A stretch of DNA of 64,000 nucleotides, taken from the NCBI GenBank assembly GCA_902518965.1, contig CABYIQ010000006.1, positions 1 to 64,000 on the forward strand, written 5' to 3'. The DNA is from an uncultured SAR116 cluster alpha proteobacterium (lineage in GTDB: Bacteria > Pseudomonadota > Alphaproteobacteria > Puniceispirillales > Puniceispirillaceae). This document shows, piece by piece, positions 43,244-52,050 of this stretch; position 1 is the stretch's first letter; the number at the start of each line of letters is the position of its first letter. The notes beneath the pieces were generated by a model. That model saw only the letters and a list, made by a program, of their open reading frames with translations. It made no database searches and was not told where the DNA came from. The translations under genes and the position numbers were made by a program.

Positions 43244-45580
43244 ATGACTGAGATTCCTTTAGGAAGCCGTGATGACATTCATTCTGGAGGAGGTGTAGGA
43301 GGAGAAAAAAGCAGTCCAGTTGCATATCCCATTCCTTCTGAAGAATTAGGTTTAGTTTCAATTAGTCCATCCGGTTCATTTGAAGCTGGAAGCTATCAAA
43401 CGTTTACACTGGTTTACACAGCGGGGAAATTTGGTATTGATGACTCTGGCTCTATGAGGATTTGTTTCAGGTTTGCTAGTGACCAAACAAGGCCGCAATT
43501 TGAGAATCCAACAGGACCAAATTATACAACCATCGTTGCTTCAAATAATGCTGTCTTGAATTATCACTATGATCCAAAGGGCAATGTTAGGCCCTGGGAT
43601 CGGACTTTATATATAAAAGTTGTTCGCGGTTTCCTCAAAGAGGGTGATACAATAACTGTAAAATTCGGCGATAAATCGAAGGGGTCGCCGGGAATGCGAC
43701 TTCAAACTTTTTGCGAGGAAAGTTATGAATTTCACACGTTGGTCGACCCTATTGCTACCTATTGCTATCAACCCATGCCCGAACAACCTACTATCAAAAT
43801 TGTTCCAGGGCCTGCAGAAAGATTTTTAGCAATTGGACCAACGATCAGGGCAGTAGGTGAGCCATTTCAGATCAAAATAAAAGGTGAAGATAAATGGGGA
43901 AACCCTACTAACTTGTGCGATTATGAATTTGATGTAGTGTCGGCTTGTAAAATTAAGGGCCTTCCCAAGAAGGTGACACTTAAATCCGGAGAGTTCACGG
44001 CGACATTGTCAGACCTGAGGGTTCAGACGGCAGAAGATTTCACTGTTAAATTTACGAATGATGAGAACAATATTGCTTTTGAAACAAATCCAATAAGAAT
44101 TGAAGAAAAACCGCAATCCAGACATTTTTGGGGTGATTTGCACGGACAATCAGAGGAGACCATAGGCACCAATTCTGCGGAAGCTTATTTCAAATTTGCC
44201 CGCGATCTGGCTTTTGTTGATGTTTCTGGACATCAGGGAAATGATTTCCAAATCACTACTGATTTTTGGAAACATCTTGATGAGCTTTGTAAAAAGTTCA
44301 ATCAAGATGGAAAGTTTATTGCGATTCCAGGATATGAATGGTCAGGAAACACAGGCCTTGGTGGAGACCGAAACATATATTTCCCTACTGAAGGCCGAAC
44401 TCTTCGTCGCTCGTCACACGCACTAGTGAGTGACCATTCGGATATATCTACTGACTGTAATTCAGCTACAGAATTGTTCTCTGCTTTTGCAGAAAATGAT
44501 GAGTCGGATGTTGTGGTCTATGCTCATTGTGGAGGACGCTACGCAGATATTGAATTAGCCCATGACGGACGTTTTGAAAAGTCGATGGAAATACACTCTA
44601 GTTGGGGTACTTTTGAGTGGTTAATTCAAGATGCTTTTCGTCTTGGTTATCGGGTCGGGATTGTGGCGAATTCAGATGGTCATAAGGGAAGGCCGGGAGC
44701 TAGTTATCCTGGAGCTGCTTTGTTTGGTGCGGTTGGCGGTTTAACTTGCTTTCTAGTCAATGAACTGGCCAGAGAGTCGATTTTAGATTGCATTCGTAAA
44801 CGTCGGCATTATGCGACCACTGGGGGAGAGCATGGTCGGCCACTAATAAATGTGACAGCTAAATTTTCTGAATCTGGCCAAATATATAACGATGATCCGA
44901 AGCTATTTTCCTCAAATAGCACTGGGTCAAATAGTGCTCTAATGGGAGACATAGTTCATCTACCCAACGGACAAATGGAGTTAAATATTGAGGTTAAGTG
45001 CAGCGCACCTATTGAGCGAATAGACATATTCAATGGTCTTGAGAAACTCGAAACAATAAAGCCCTATAAACAGGACGAATTAGGAAACAGAATAAGGATT
45101 ATCTGGGAGGGTGCGGAGTATCGGGGGCGTTTTAGACAGGTAATTTGGGATGGTTCAGCTTATTTATCAGATAATGAGGTAGTTTCATCCAAGGCTATAA
45201 ATTTCTTCAATAAGGACAAAAGTCTCATTCAGTCTTCCCCTAATGAATTGACATGGAGGGCACTAACCACTGGCAACATCGGTGGTTTTGATATGATATT
45301 AGCTGATCCTTATAGTGGCACACTAAAAATCGAGACACCCCTTGTTAAGGCTGGCATTCCAATTGAAGACATAGGATATGAGGATGAAATTTTTGACAAT
45401 AGCGGTGTTTTGCCAAGATACTTGAAGGTTTTCAGACTACCAACCGAAAATCCTCATAAAACAATGCAAGTGAAATATCCTGTAGAACTGAATTCAAAAG
45501 GTGACAATCCTATCTTTGTGAGGCTCACTCAGGAAGACGGTACCTTAGCTTGGACAAGTCCAATCTACGTTTACAGATAG
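43244..45580 (+). CDS. DUF3604-domain protein, PHP-like metal-dependent hydrolase
   Basis: A 778-residue soluble protein without signal peptide. The N-terminal 290 residues are beta-rich, with Ig-like stretches. The central part has metal-binding motifs in the order of the PHP fold: HFWGDLHGQSE near residue 300, SGHQGND near 330, YAHCGG near 425 and ANSDGHKG near 475. A beta-sandwich-like C-terminus ends the chain. DUF3604 proteins are often large and of unknown function; the metal site suggests a phosphoester- or amide-type hydrolase. It ends the plus-strand run that starts with the SDH-like genes. Confidence 0.8.
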   Translation: MTEIPLGSRDDIHSGGGVGGEKSSPVAYPIPSEELGLVSISPSGSFEAGSYQTFTLVYTAGKFGIDDSGSMRICFRFASDQTRPQFENPTGPNYTTIVASNNAVLNYHYDPKGNVRPWDRTLYIKVVRGFLKEGDTITVKFGDKSKGSPGMRLQTFCEESYEFHTLVDPIATYCYQPMPEQPTIKIVPGPAERFLAIGPTIRAVGEPFQIKIKGEDKWGNPTNLCDYEFDVVSACKIKGLPKKVTLKSGEFTATLSDLRVQTAEDFTVKFTNDENNIAFETNPIRIEEKPQSRHFWGDLHGQSEETIGTNSAEAYFKFARDLAFVDVSGHQGNDFQITTDFWKHLDELCKKFNQDGKFIAIPGYEWSGNTGLGGDRNIYFPTEGRTLRRSSHALVSDHSDISTDCNSATELFSAFAENDESDVVVYAHCGGRYADIELAHDGRFEKSMEIHSSWGTFEWLIQDAFRLGYRVGIVANSDGHKGRPGASYPGAALFGAVGGLTCFLVNELARESILDCIRKRRHYATTGGEHGRPLINVTAKFSESGQIYNDDPKLFSSNSTGSNSALMGDIVHLPNGQMELNIEVKCSAPIERIDIFNGLEKLETIKPYKQDELGNRIRIIWEGAEYRGRFRQVIWDGSAYLSDNEVVSSKAINFFNKDKSLIQSSPNELTWRALTTGNIGGFDMILADPYSGTLKIETPLVKAGIPIEDIGYEDEIFDNSGVLPRYLKVFRLPTENPHKTMQVKYPVELNSKGDNPIFVRLTQEDGTLAWTSPIYVYR

Positions 45581-45632
45581 CGCATGAATTTCTGTTTGAG
45601 ATACTTCAATAGCGCTAGCTTCTATAAAAAGT

Positions 45633-45658
45633 TGCCTAGCCTAAGAAAAGGCTAGGCA
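45633..45658. terminator. Bidirectional hairpin between DUF3604 and aldehyde dehydrogenase genes
   Basis: A perfect ten-base stem (TGCCTAGCCT/AGGCTAGGCA) with a six-base loop lies between two convergent genes. On the minus strand it is followed by ACTTTTTATA, a good U-run for the aldehyde dehydrogenase side. On the plus strand the U-run is poor, but the hairpin could still stop DUF3604 transcripts. Confidence 0.75.
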
Positions 45659-45692
45659 TTCGAATTACCTTACATTGATTTGACGCAACAGT

Positions 45693-47129
45693 TTAAGTGT
45701 ATATCTCACTAGAATATTTTGTTACCAGAAAAGCTTCTAGTCCTTCGATGCTTCCCTCATAACCATATCCACTGTGCTTTAGCCCGCCGAATGGCGTTTC
45801 GACTGAATGAATGTGCATAGAATTTATTGCAAGCATTCCAGATTCAATTTCTGATTTTAATATCTGACTAGTTCTTGGATTGCTAGTAAATGCATATGAT
45901 GCGAGGCCAAAGGGCAAAGAATTTGCTCTTTCTATAATTTCATCGATAGATGAAAATGATGCGCTGGGAGCCACTGGGCCAAATGGCTCTTCAATCATGA
46001 TTTTTGCAGTATCAGGAACATCTCTGATCAGAGTAGGTTCAAAGAATGAGCCCGGGCTTTGACCTCTTCCACCTCCAGAAATTACTTCCCCTCCGCTTGA
46101 AACCGCATCAGATATGAAGTCTTCCATTACTTCTAATCGTCGGTCTGCCACTAATGGTCCCATAGTTGACTTTGAGTCAAGTCCGTCTCCAACGTTTATT
46201 GCTTCAACATGACTTTTGAATGATTTAATGAATTCATCATAAACTGGCTCCTCAATAAAAAATCTTGTTGGTGAAATACACACTTGGCCAGCATTTCGAA
46301 ATTTGCCTGCTGCACAATGTTTTACAGCAGCTTCAATATCTGCGTCTTTGAAAATCATCACAGGCGAATGTCCTCCGAGTTCCATCGTACACCTAATCAG
46401 ATTTTGTGCTGCCAGTTTTTGCAGATGAATTCCTACGGGCACACTGCCAGTGAAGCTGAGTTTTCGTGGAATTGGAGAAGAGAGCAAGTGCTCTGATACT
46501 TCAGAGGGTACACCAAATACTATATTTAAAACTCCGGCTGGCAAGCCAGCTTCCATCAGTGCTTTACCAATCGCTATTGCTGTTGCTGGGGTCTCTTCAC
46601 TGGGTTTGATCGTAATTGAGCATCCAGCTGCTAATGCCCCAGCAACCTTTCTCATCACGTTGGTAGCAGGAAAATTCCATGCAACAAATGCTAGAACCGG
46701 CCCCACAGGCACTTTTCTGGCCTCGTGTTCCATATTTGGAATTCTTGAGGGAATAATGCGTCCATAGACACGTTTTCCCTCTTCGCCGTACCATCGTAAC
46801 AAATCAATTGCTACTTGCATCTCTATCTTGGCTTCGGCTAGCGGCTTACCCATTTCACGGGTCAGGTTTTCAGAATTCTTGTCAAATTCGCGCTCTAATA
46901 TTTTCGCTGCTTTTTCCAAGATAGACTGGCGGTTCAGGGGCGTCTCACTGCGCCACTTGTTAAAGCCCTCAAGGCTGCTATTCAGCGCATCATCTAAATC
47001 CTCTTTGCTTGCATGAGGTAATTCGCCAAGAACAGTTCCATCTGCAGGACAAATAACGTTTTCAGTGACACCCGATGTGCCATTGGTCCATTCACCAGCA
47101 ATGAGCATTTGTAATTGGGGGTAAGACAT
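45693..47129 (-). CDS. NAD(P)-dependent aldehyde dehydrogenase, succinate-semialdehyde-dehydrogenase type
   Basis: A 478-residue aldehyde dehydrogenase with catalytic Cys284 (GQVCISPTRF), Glu250 (MELGGHSP), Asn152 (WNFPATN) and the FTGS cofactor motif near 226. Its overall pattern is that of GabD/short-chain semialdehyde dehydrogenases. Relatives of GabD also oxidise sulfolactaldehyde in sulfoglycolysis. It is 37 bases downstream of a GMC alcohol oxidoreductase on the same strand, an arrangement that suggests alcohol to aldehyde to acid conversion. Confidence 0.88.
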   Translation of the reverse strand: MSYPQLQMLIAGEWTNGTSGVTENVICPADGTVLGELPHASKEDLDDALNSSLEGFNKWRSETPLNRQSILEKAAKILEREFDKNSENLTREMGKPLAEAKIEMQVAIDLLRWYGEEGKRVYGRIIPSRIPNMEHEARKVPVGPVLAFVAWNFPATNVMRKVAGALAAGCSITIKPSEETPATAIAIGKALMEAGLPAGVLNIVFGVPSEVSEHLLSSPIPRKLSFTGSVPVGIHLQKLAAQNLIRCTMELGGHSPVMIFKDADIEAAVKHCAAGKFRNAGQVCISPTRFFIEEPVYDEFIKSFKSHVEAINVGDGLDSKSTMGPLVADRRLEVMEDFISDAVSSGGEVISGGGRGQSPGSFFEPTLIRDVPDTAKIMIEEPFGPVAPSASFSSIDEIIERANSLPFGLASYAFTSNPRTSQILKSEIESGMLAINSMHIHSVETPFGGLKHSGYGYEGSIEGLEAFLVTKYSSEIYT

Positions 47130-47166
47130 CTTGTTCTCCTATAAAATTCAGTCTCAATAATTTAAA

Positions 47167-48777
47167 TCAGCAATCCCTAAGGATTAAGTCTGCTGCTTTT
47201 TCAGCAATCATAAGTGTTGGTGCATTAGTATTTGCAGATGTAATTAAGGGCATAATAGACGCATCTACAACCCTTAAGCCATCCACACCATGCACACGTA
47301 AGTCAGGAGAGACAACTGACTCCTTATCTACACCCATCTTACAGGTTCCAACTGGATGATATACGGTACCACCACCTTGGCGAATGGCTCTCAAAATTTC
47401 TTTATCACTCTTTACATCAATTCCAGGCACAACTTCTTCTTCCCAGAGGTCTCGGAATTTAGGTTGTAAATAAATCTCTCGGAGAATTTTTATACCCTCA
47501 ATCATGGTTTTTTGGTCAAGCTCTTCACAAAGATAATTAGGCTCAATTCTTGGACTATCATTTGGGTCTGGAGAGGTAATTTCGATTTTTCCACGAGAGC
47601 TTGGATGACATTGCCATATCGCACTGGTAAAACCTGAATATTTGTGCAGTGGCTCGCCCGGCTTGTCTACAGACAATGGCATTATAAACAGCTGAAGGTC
47701 AGGCTTTTGGTCAGGGGCAAACTTTGTTCGCATTGCCCCGCCAACCTGACCTGCTCCCACAGTGAGTGCTCCTTTTCCGTTCATTGCCCAATCCAAGCCC
47801 ATCTTTATAAGAGAAAAGGGATTCCTTATCTGATTATTCAGAGATTTTTTCGACCGCATTCTTACAATCGTTCTCATCTGATAATGGTCTTGAAGGTTTT
47901 TTCCCACTCCATTACTGTTTGATACCACATCAATCTCGAAGTTTTTGAGCAGTTTTCCCGGACCAATTCCAGATAGTTGTAAAATTTGAGGAGACTGTAT
48001 TGAACCTGCCGATAGTATTATTTCAGCTTCGGTGAAAACCTCAGAGACGACACCTTCTCTTGATAGTTGAACACCAATTGCTCTTTTGTTCTTGAAAAGA
48101 ATTTTTGTTACCATTGTATTTGTAAATATGGTGAGGTTTTCTCTGTTTTTGATTGGATTTAAAAAGGCGCTTGCAGAACTGCTTCGCCACCTTGAGCCAA
48201 TGGAAAGATGATATCCCCCTACACCTTCGGTAGTTTCTGCATTGAAATCTGGGTTTGAGGGGAGACCGTACTCATTTGCCGCCTCAAGCCACGCTTCGCA
48301 ATGTGGGTGTTGATTTCGCAATTGGGAGACTTGGAGTTCTCCGTGTTGTCCATGAAATTGCGAAGGAGGTCCCTTATAGCATTCTAATTTTCTAAAATAT
48401 GGAAGTACTTCTTGATATGACCATCCTTTATTGCCGAGGGACGCCCAATCATTAAAATTTTCATGTTGCCCACGAATAAATATTAGTCCATTAATGCTGC
48501 TTGAGCCGCCAATCACACGTCCACGTGGCCAATTAACAACCCGCCCGTCAAAGCCTGTACTTGGTTCTGTTGCAAAATGCCTTGATACATTTGGGTTGTT
48601 CATTGTTTTATAATAACCAACGGGCAGCTTCAGCCAGAAACCGTTATCCCATCCGCCTGCCTCAATGAGTAAAATACGGTTGTTTGGTCTTGCGCTCAGC
48701 CGATTTGCAAGAAGACACCCTGCTGAACCAGCGCCTATTATTATATGAGTGAAACTTTGAACGTTTGTCTGATGCAT
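47167..48777 (-). CDS. GMC-family FAD-dependent alcohol oxidoreductase, copy 1
   Basis: A 536-residue flavoenzyme with the N-terminal GAGSAGCLLANRLS dinucleotide motif, the GMC signature RGRVIGGSSSINGLIFIRG near residue 85 and the C-terminal catalytic His (VYHPVGTCKMG) and Asn (SANTNAPT). The His-Asn pair and lack of a signal peptide fit the choline-dehydrogenase-like cytoplasmic group. It oxidises a primary or secondary alcohol. The alcohol is unknown. A related copy is encoded at 52051-53673. Confidence 0.9.
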   Translation of the reverse strand: MHQTNVQSFTHIIIGAGSAGCLLANRLSARPNNRILLIEAGGWDNGFWLKLPVGYYKTMNNPNVSRHFATEPSTGFDGRVVNWPRGRVIGGSSSINGLIFIRGQHENFNDWASLGNKGWSYQEVLPYFRKLECYKGPPSQFHGQHGELQVSQLRNQHPHCEAWLEAANEYGLPSNPDFNAETTEGVGGYHLSIGSRWRSSSASAFLNPIKNRENLTIFTNTMVTKILFKNKRAIGVQLSREGVVSEVFTEAEIILSAGSIQSPQILQLSGIGPGKLLKNFEIDVVSNSNGVGKNLQDHYQMRTIVRMRSKKSLNNQIRNPFSLIKMGLDWAMNGKGALTVGAGQVGGAMRTKFAPDQKPDLQLFIMPLSVDKPGEPLHKYSGFTSAIWQCHPSSRGKIEITSPDPNDSPRIEPNYLCEELDQKTMIEGIKILREIYLQPKFRDLWEEEVVPGIDVKSDKEILRAIRQGGGTVYHPVGTCKMGVDKESVVSPDLRVHGVDGLRVVDASIMPLITSANTNAPTLMIAEKAADLILRDC

Positions 48778-48878
48778 TGCCTATTTCCAGTCTTTCTACA
48801 AATGAAGTGTCTATGAAACAGAGAAACAATACAATGGCATTATCAAACAATTTCAGCGTTATAGTTCAGGCTTTGGTT

Positions 48879-49715
48879 CTAATTTTTAGAGACCTTACTG
48901 GTTATTCTGAAAGAAACAAGTCCTGCTCCAACAATCAATGCACAGCCTATGAAAATTATGAAGTTAAACTCGTCCTTAAAGAAAAAAATACCGATTGAAG
49001 ATGCAAAAAGTAATTGTAAATAAGCAAATGGCTGGATAGTGGCGGCTTCAACTGTTGATAAAGCTTTGATCAATAAAAAATGTCCAAACGCACCTACTAC
49101 GCACAAAGCTCCCATCCAAAACCAGTCGCTACCTTTTGGAAGGTCGAAAAAAAATACTAATAGGAAAAGCATCGCAGAACCCCCAACGGTTGCTGCCCAA
49201 AAAAGACTTGTATGAGAATCGTCAGTTTTTGATGCAAAACGTGTAAGTATTCCATAAATTGCCATTAAGACCGCTGCTGAAATTGCAAGAATACTTCCTG
49301 AATTAACAAGATTTGCGTCAGGTCTTAGAATAAAAATAACGCCAATAAAGCCCACTATAACTGCAATCCACTGACGCCAGCTTACATGTTCAGATAACAG
49401 TGGTGCCGAGAGCGCCAATATAATTAATGGATAGCTTGCGAATATTGAATGGAAATTCACAAGACCGTTCCTAACGGTACTCATAATTGCGAGCGAACTC
49501 ATAAGTGCTAAAATAAGTCCGCGAATGATCTGTAATGGCGCATTTTTTGTGGATGCCATTCTCTCTAGGCTGCCAATTACAAAGTGCCCGTAAAAAAGAA
49601 CAAACACTATGAAAAATGCATATCTAATTGCCACTGTTGTAATGACATTATAGTTCTCTGCTAAGTGTCGTGAAAGACCATCTTGAACTGCAAAGCAGAC
49701 CATGGCAACGACCAT
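48879..49715 (-). CDS. EamA/DMT-family transporter
   Basis: A 278-residue membrane protein with about nine or ten spans and two EamA repeats. AAGGA lies about 12 bases before the ATG. It begins at MVVAMVCFAVQDGLSRHL, slightly short for the family, so one helix may be partly shaved or the true start may be a non-ATG codon further upstream. It lies upstream of the GMC/aldehyde-dehydrogenase pair with a 101-base gap and may export an intermediate. Confidence 0.85.
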   Translation of the reverse strand: MVVAMVCFAVQDGLSRHLAENYNVITTVAIRYAFFIVFVLFYGHFVIGSLERMASTKNAPLQIIRGLILALMSSLAIMSTVRNGLVNFHSIFASYPLIILALSAPLLSEHVSWRQWIAVIVGFIGVIFILRPDANLVNSGSILAISAAVLMAIYGILTRFASKTDDSHTSLFWAATVGGSAMLFLLVFFFDLPKGSDWFWMGALCVVGAFGHFLLIKALSTVEAATIQPFAYLQLLFASSIGIFFFKDEFNFIIFIGCALIVGAGLVSFRITSKVSKN

Positions 49716-49897
49716 AAATCTTATTCCTTTTTGAGAATTTGTGGAAATTATGAAGTCCTTCCAAAAGCTGATATTCTAAATCCTTGAATCATCCAGAACA
49801 CCTTTCCTCAATTAATTTGTCAATCTACAAACAAAAGGTACTATCAAAGGGAAGAGTTAAACGTTGCAAACCTCAAAAAATGCTATTGGAGTGGGTA

Positions 49898-50830
49898 ATG
49901 AACGAAATTAACGTTTCACATCATTATTTGGATGTAGACGGGATTAAATGGCACTGGGTCGAGCAAGGTGAGGGCACACCGATTGTTCTTCTGCACGGAA
50001 TTCCAGAGAGTTGGCAGTGTTGGAAACATCAAATCCCAAGTTTATCAAAACAATTTCGCGTAATAGCTATCGACTTAAAAGGCTATGGTAAGTCTAGTAA
50101 AGAGGACGGTGATTATTCTATGACAGCGGTAGCCTCAGAAATAATCAAACTCCTCAATCATATTGAAGTAAGTAATTTTCATTTGGCTGGACATGATTGG
50201 GGTGTTGCCATCTCGGATAATATAATAAATCAAGCACCGGATCGTGTGTTGCGATATATTCGTTGTTGTCTGTCTCTGCATGAATATGACCCTCGTAATT
50301 CTCTCCATCATCAGTGGAATGCTGAGAATGTAGAGGAGGCTGCAAAACTAATGAATAAAGCAGAAGCTTACGTGAGAGTTTGGTTTGAGAGCTCCTGCAA
50401 GCCCGACCTTGTGCCTTCAGGTGCTGAACTGGAAGAAATAATTTTGGAGTTTTCTGAACCAGGAACAGGGGATGCCGTTCCTCGATATTTTCGTGATATT
50501 CGAAAAAGTGAGCCGGTTGACCTTTCAAAATTTAAAATGCCAATTTTGTATATTCATGGTGAGCATGATCCTCGTCAACCAATTGAATATTGTATTGGTA
50601 TGGATGAATATTTGCCAGGGCTTGAGGCGATTTTAGTTCTGGACTCTGGGCATTTTGTGACACGTGAAAGGCCTCTTGAAGTAACGAATGCAATGGTTTG
50701 GTTTCTAAATTCAATGCTCGCATCTGGCCTTCCAATCTTCGAACGCTCAAGACATTACGGGTTGCCTACTCGGCCAGTCAAAGACCCCAAAACACAATTT
50801 GGGGTGAATGCAGTGACAACAAAGAAGTAA
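49898..50830 (+). CDS. Alpha/beta hydrolase, epoxide-hydrolase/dehalogenase type
   Basis: A 310-residue hydrolase whose nucleophile is Asp100 (GHDWG), not Ser. It has the HGIPESW oxyanion motif near residue 33, an acid in HGEHDPRQP and the His in DSGHFVTRE. Those features place it with soluble epoxide hydrolases and haloalkane/haloacetate dehalogenases. A Tyr in RYFRDI in the cap could be the epoxide-opening Tyr. The ATG at 49898 follows TTGGAG; earlier ATGs give an unlikely basic extension. It is followed by the enolase-family gene after 47 bases. Confidence 0.83.
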   Translation: MNEINVSHHYLDVDGIKWHWVEQGEGTPIVLLHGIPESWQCWKHQIPSLSKQFRVIAIDLKGYGKSSKEDGDYSMTAVASEIIKLLNHIEVSNFHLAGHDWGVAISDNIINQAPDRVLRYIRCCLSLHEYDPRNSLHHQWNAENVEEAAKLMNKAEAYVRVWFESSCKPDLVPSGAELEEIILEFSEPGTGDAVPRYFRDIRKSEPVDLSKFKMPILYIHGEHDPRQPIEYCIGMDEYLPGLEAILVLDSGHFVTRERPLEVTNAMVWFLNSMLASGLPIFERSRHYGLPTRPVKDPKTQFGVNAVTTKK

Positions 50831-50877
50831 AGATATTTCGTCTAGAAATATAAACTTTTGAAACAAAGGTGCGGTGA

Positions 50878-51996
50878 ATGATAAAGATACGAAGCTTGGA
50901 AACAGCTGTTTACAGATATCCTCTTAAAACTCCCGTTCAGACATCTTTTGGAATCATGCGCGACCGTCCGATGGTTTTAGTTAAGCTATTTGACGACGAG
51001 GGTGTTACTGGGATTGGTGAAATTTGGTGTAATTTTCCTGCGGTTGGAGCAGAACATCGCGCTAATCTGGTTAACAGCATTTTCTCACCATTACTCTCAT
51101 CTCAAACATTTGAAAGCCCAGAAGATGCTTTTGATTACTTGACAAAAAAAACGTGGGTTTTGGGACTTCAGACTGGAGAATTCGGTCCACTGGCTCAAAG
51201 CATCGCAGGCATTGATATAGCTCTGAATGACCTTTTTGCTCGGAAGTTATCAAAGCCTTTATGGGAATTCTATGGTGGAAAAAAAAGTGAGGTACCTATT
51301 TACGCGAGCGGAATAAATCCAAAGGGCGCTGAAAAAATGGCTGAAAGTGCGTTAGACAAAGGGTTTAAAGCTCTCAAGCTAAAGATAGGTTTTGATAGGA
51401 AGAAAGACATTCAAAATATAAAGTCTCTCAAAACACTTTTAGGTGAAAATGAAAAGCTCATGACTGACGCTAACCAAGCTTGGGATGTCAATGAAGCCTT
51501 GCAAATGATGGATGAAATTTCAGAATACAATTTATCATGGTTGGAGGAACCAATACCAGTTGATCGCCCCAGCGATGAATGGAGAAAATTACATGAGACT
51601 GGTACAACGCCCCTTGCTGGCGGTGAGAATGTCATGGGAGTGCTGGGGTTTAACAGCTTGCTTTCTGAAGGCGTTTTAGACGTGATTCAGCCAGATTTAG
51701 CTAAATGGGGAGGATTAACAAAAACCATTCCTGTAGCTCAAAAAATATTATCTTCTCGAAAAAGTTATTGCCCTCATTATCTTGGAGGCGGTGTTGGCTT
51801 AGTTGCTTCGGCTCATGCTTTAGCAGCAGTGGATGGGAATGGAATGCTTGAAGTTGATTTCAATAATAATCCACTTCGTTCATTAATTGTTGACCCTATG
51901 TTAGATGAATCATCAGGTTCTATGGAATTAGGAAAAGGCTATGGTTTAGGAATTGAGTTTGATTTTAAGCGGATTGAAGAATTCAGAGTTCTTTAA
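50878..51996 (+). CDS. Mandelate racemase/muconate lactonizing enzyme family protein (MR subgroup)
   Basis: A 372-residue enolase-superfamily enzyme. Catalytic Lys167/Lys169 (LKLKIG), metal ligands Asp197 (TDANQ), Glu223 (WLEEP) and Glu250 (AGGEN), and the Asp273/His300 dyad (QPDLAKWGG, CPHYLGGG) are all present. The KxK motif with a His-Asp dyad marks the mandelate racemase subgroup, mostly sugar-acid dehydratases and racemases. The MR fold abstracts a proton alpha to a carboxylate. It belongs to the oxidation cluster between two GMC genes; the substrate is unknown. Confidence 0.87.
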   Translation: MIKIRSLETAVYRYPLKTPVQTSFGIMRDRPMVLVKLFDDEGVTGIGEIWCNFPAVGAEHRANLVNSIFSPLLSSQTFESPEDAFDYLTKKTWVLGLQTGEFGPLAQSIAGIDIALNDLFARKLSKPLWEFYGGKKSEVPIYASGINPKGAEKMAESALDKGFKALKLKIGFDRKKDIQNIKSLKTLLGENEKLMTDANQAWDVNEALQMMDEISEYNLSWLEEPIPVDRPSDEWRKLHETGTTPLAGGENVMGVLGFNSLLSEGVLDVIQPDLAKWGGLTKTIPVAQKILSSRKSYCPHYLGGGVGLVASAHALAAVDGNGMLEVDFNNNPLRSLIVDPMLDESSGSMELGKGYGLGIEFDFKRIEEFRVL

Positions 51997-52050
51997 ATCG
52001 TTTTGCGTTTTGAATATTATGCAAGAAAAGATCAGATTTTATTTAGATTT

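Noticed and set aside
49898-50830. Hydrolase as the lactonase of a cyclic-ketone pathway
   Set aside because: The nucleophile is Asp in GHDWG, typical of epoxide hydrolases and dehalogenases, not a Ser lactonase.
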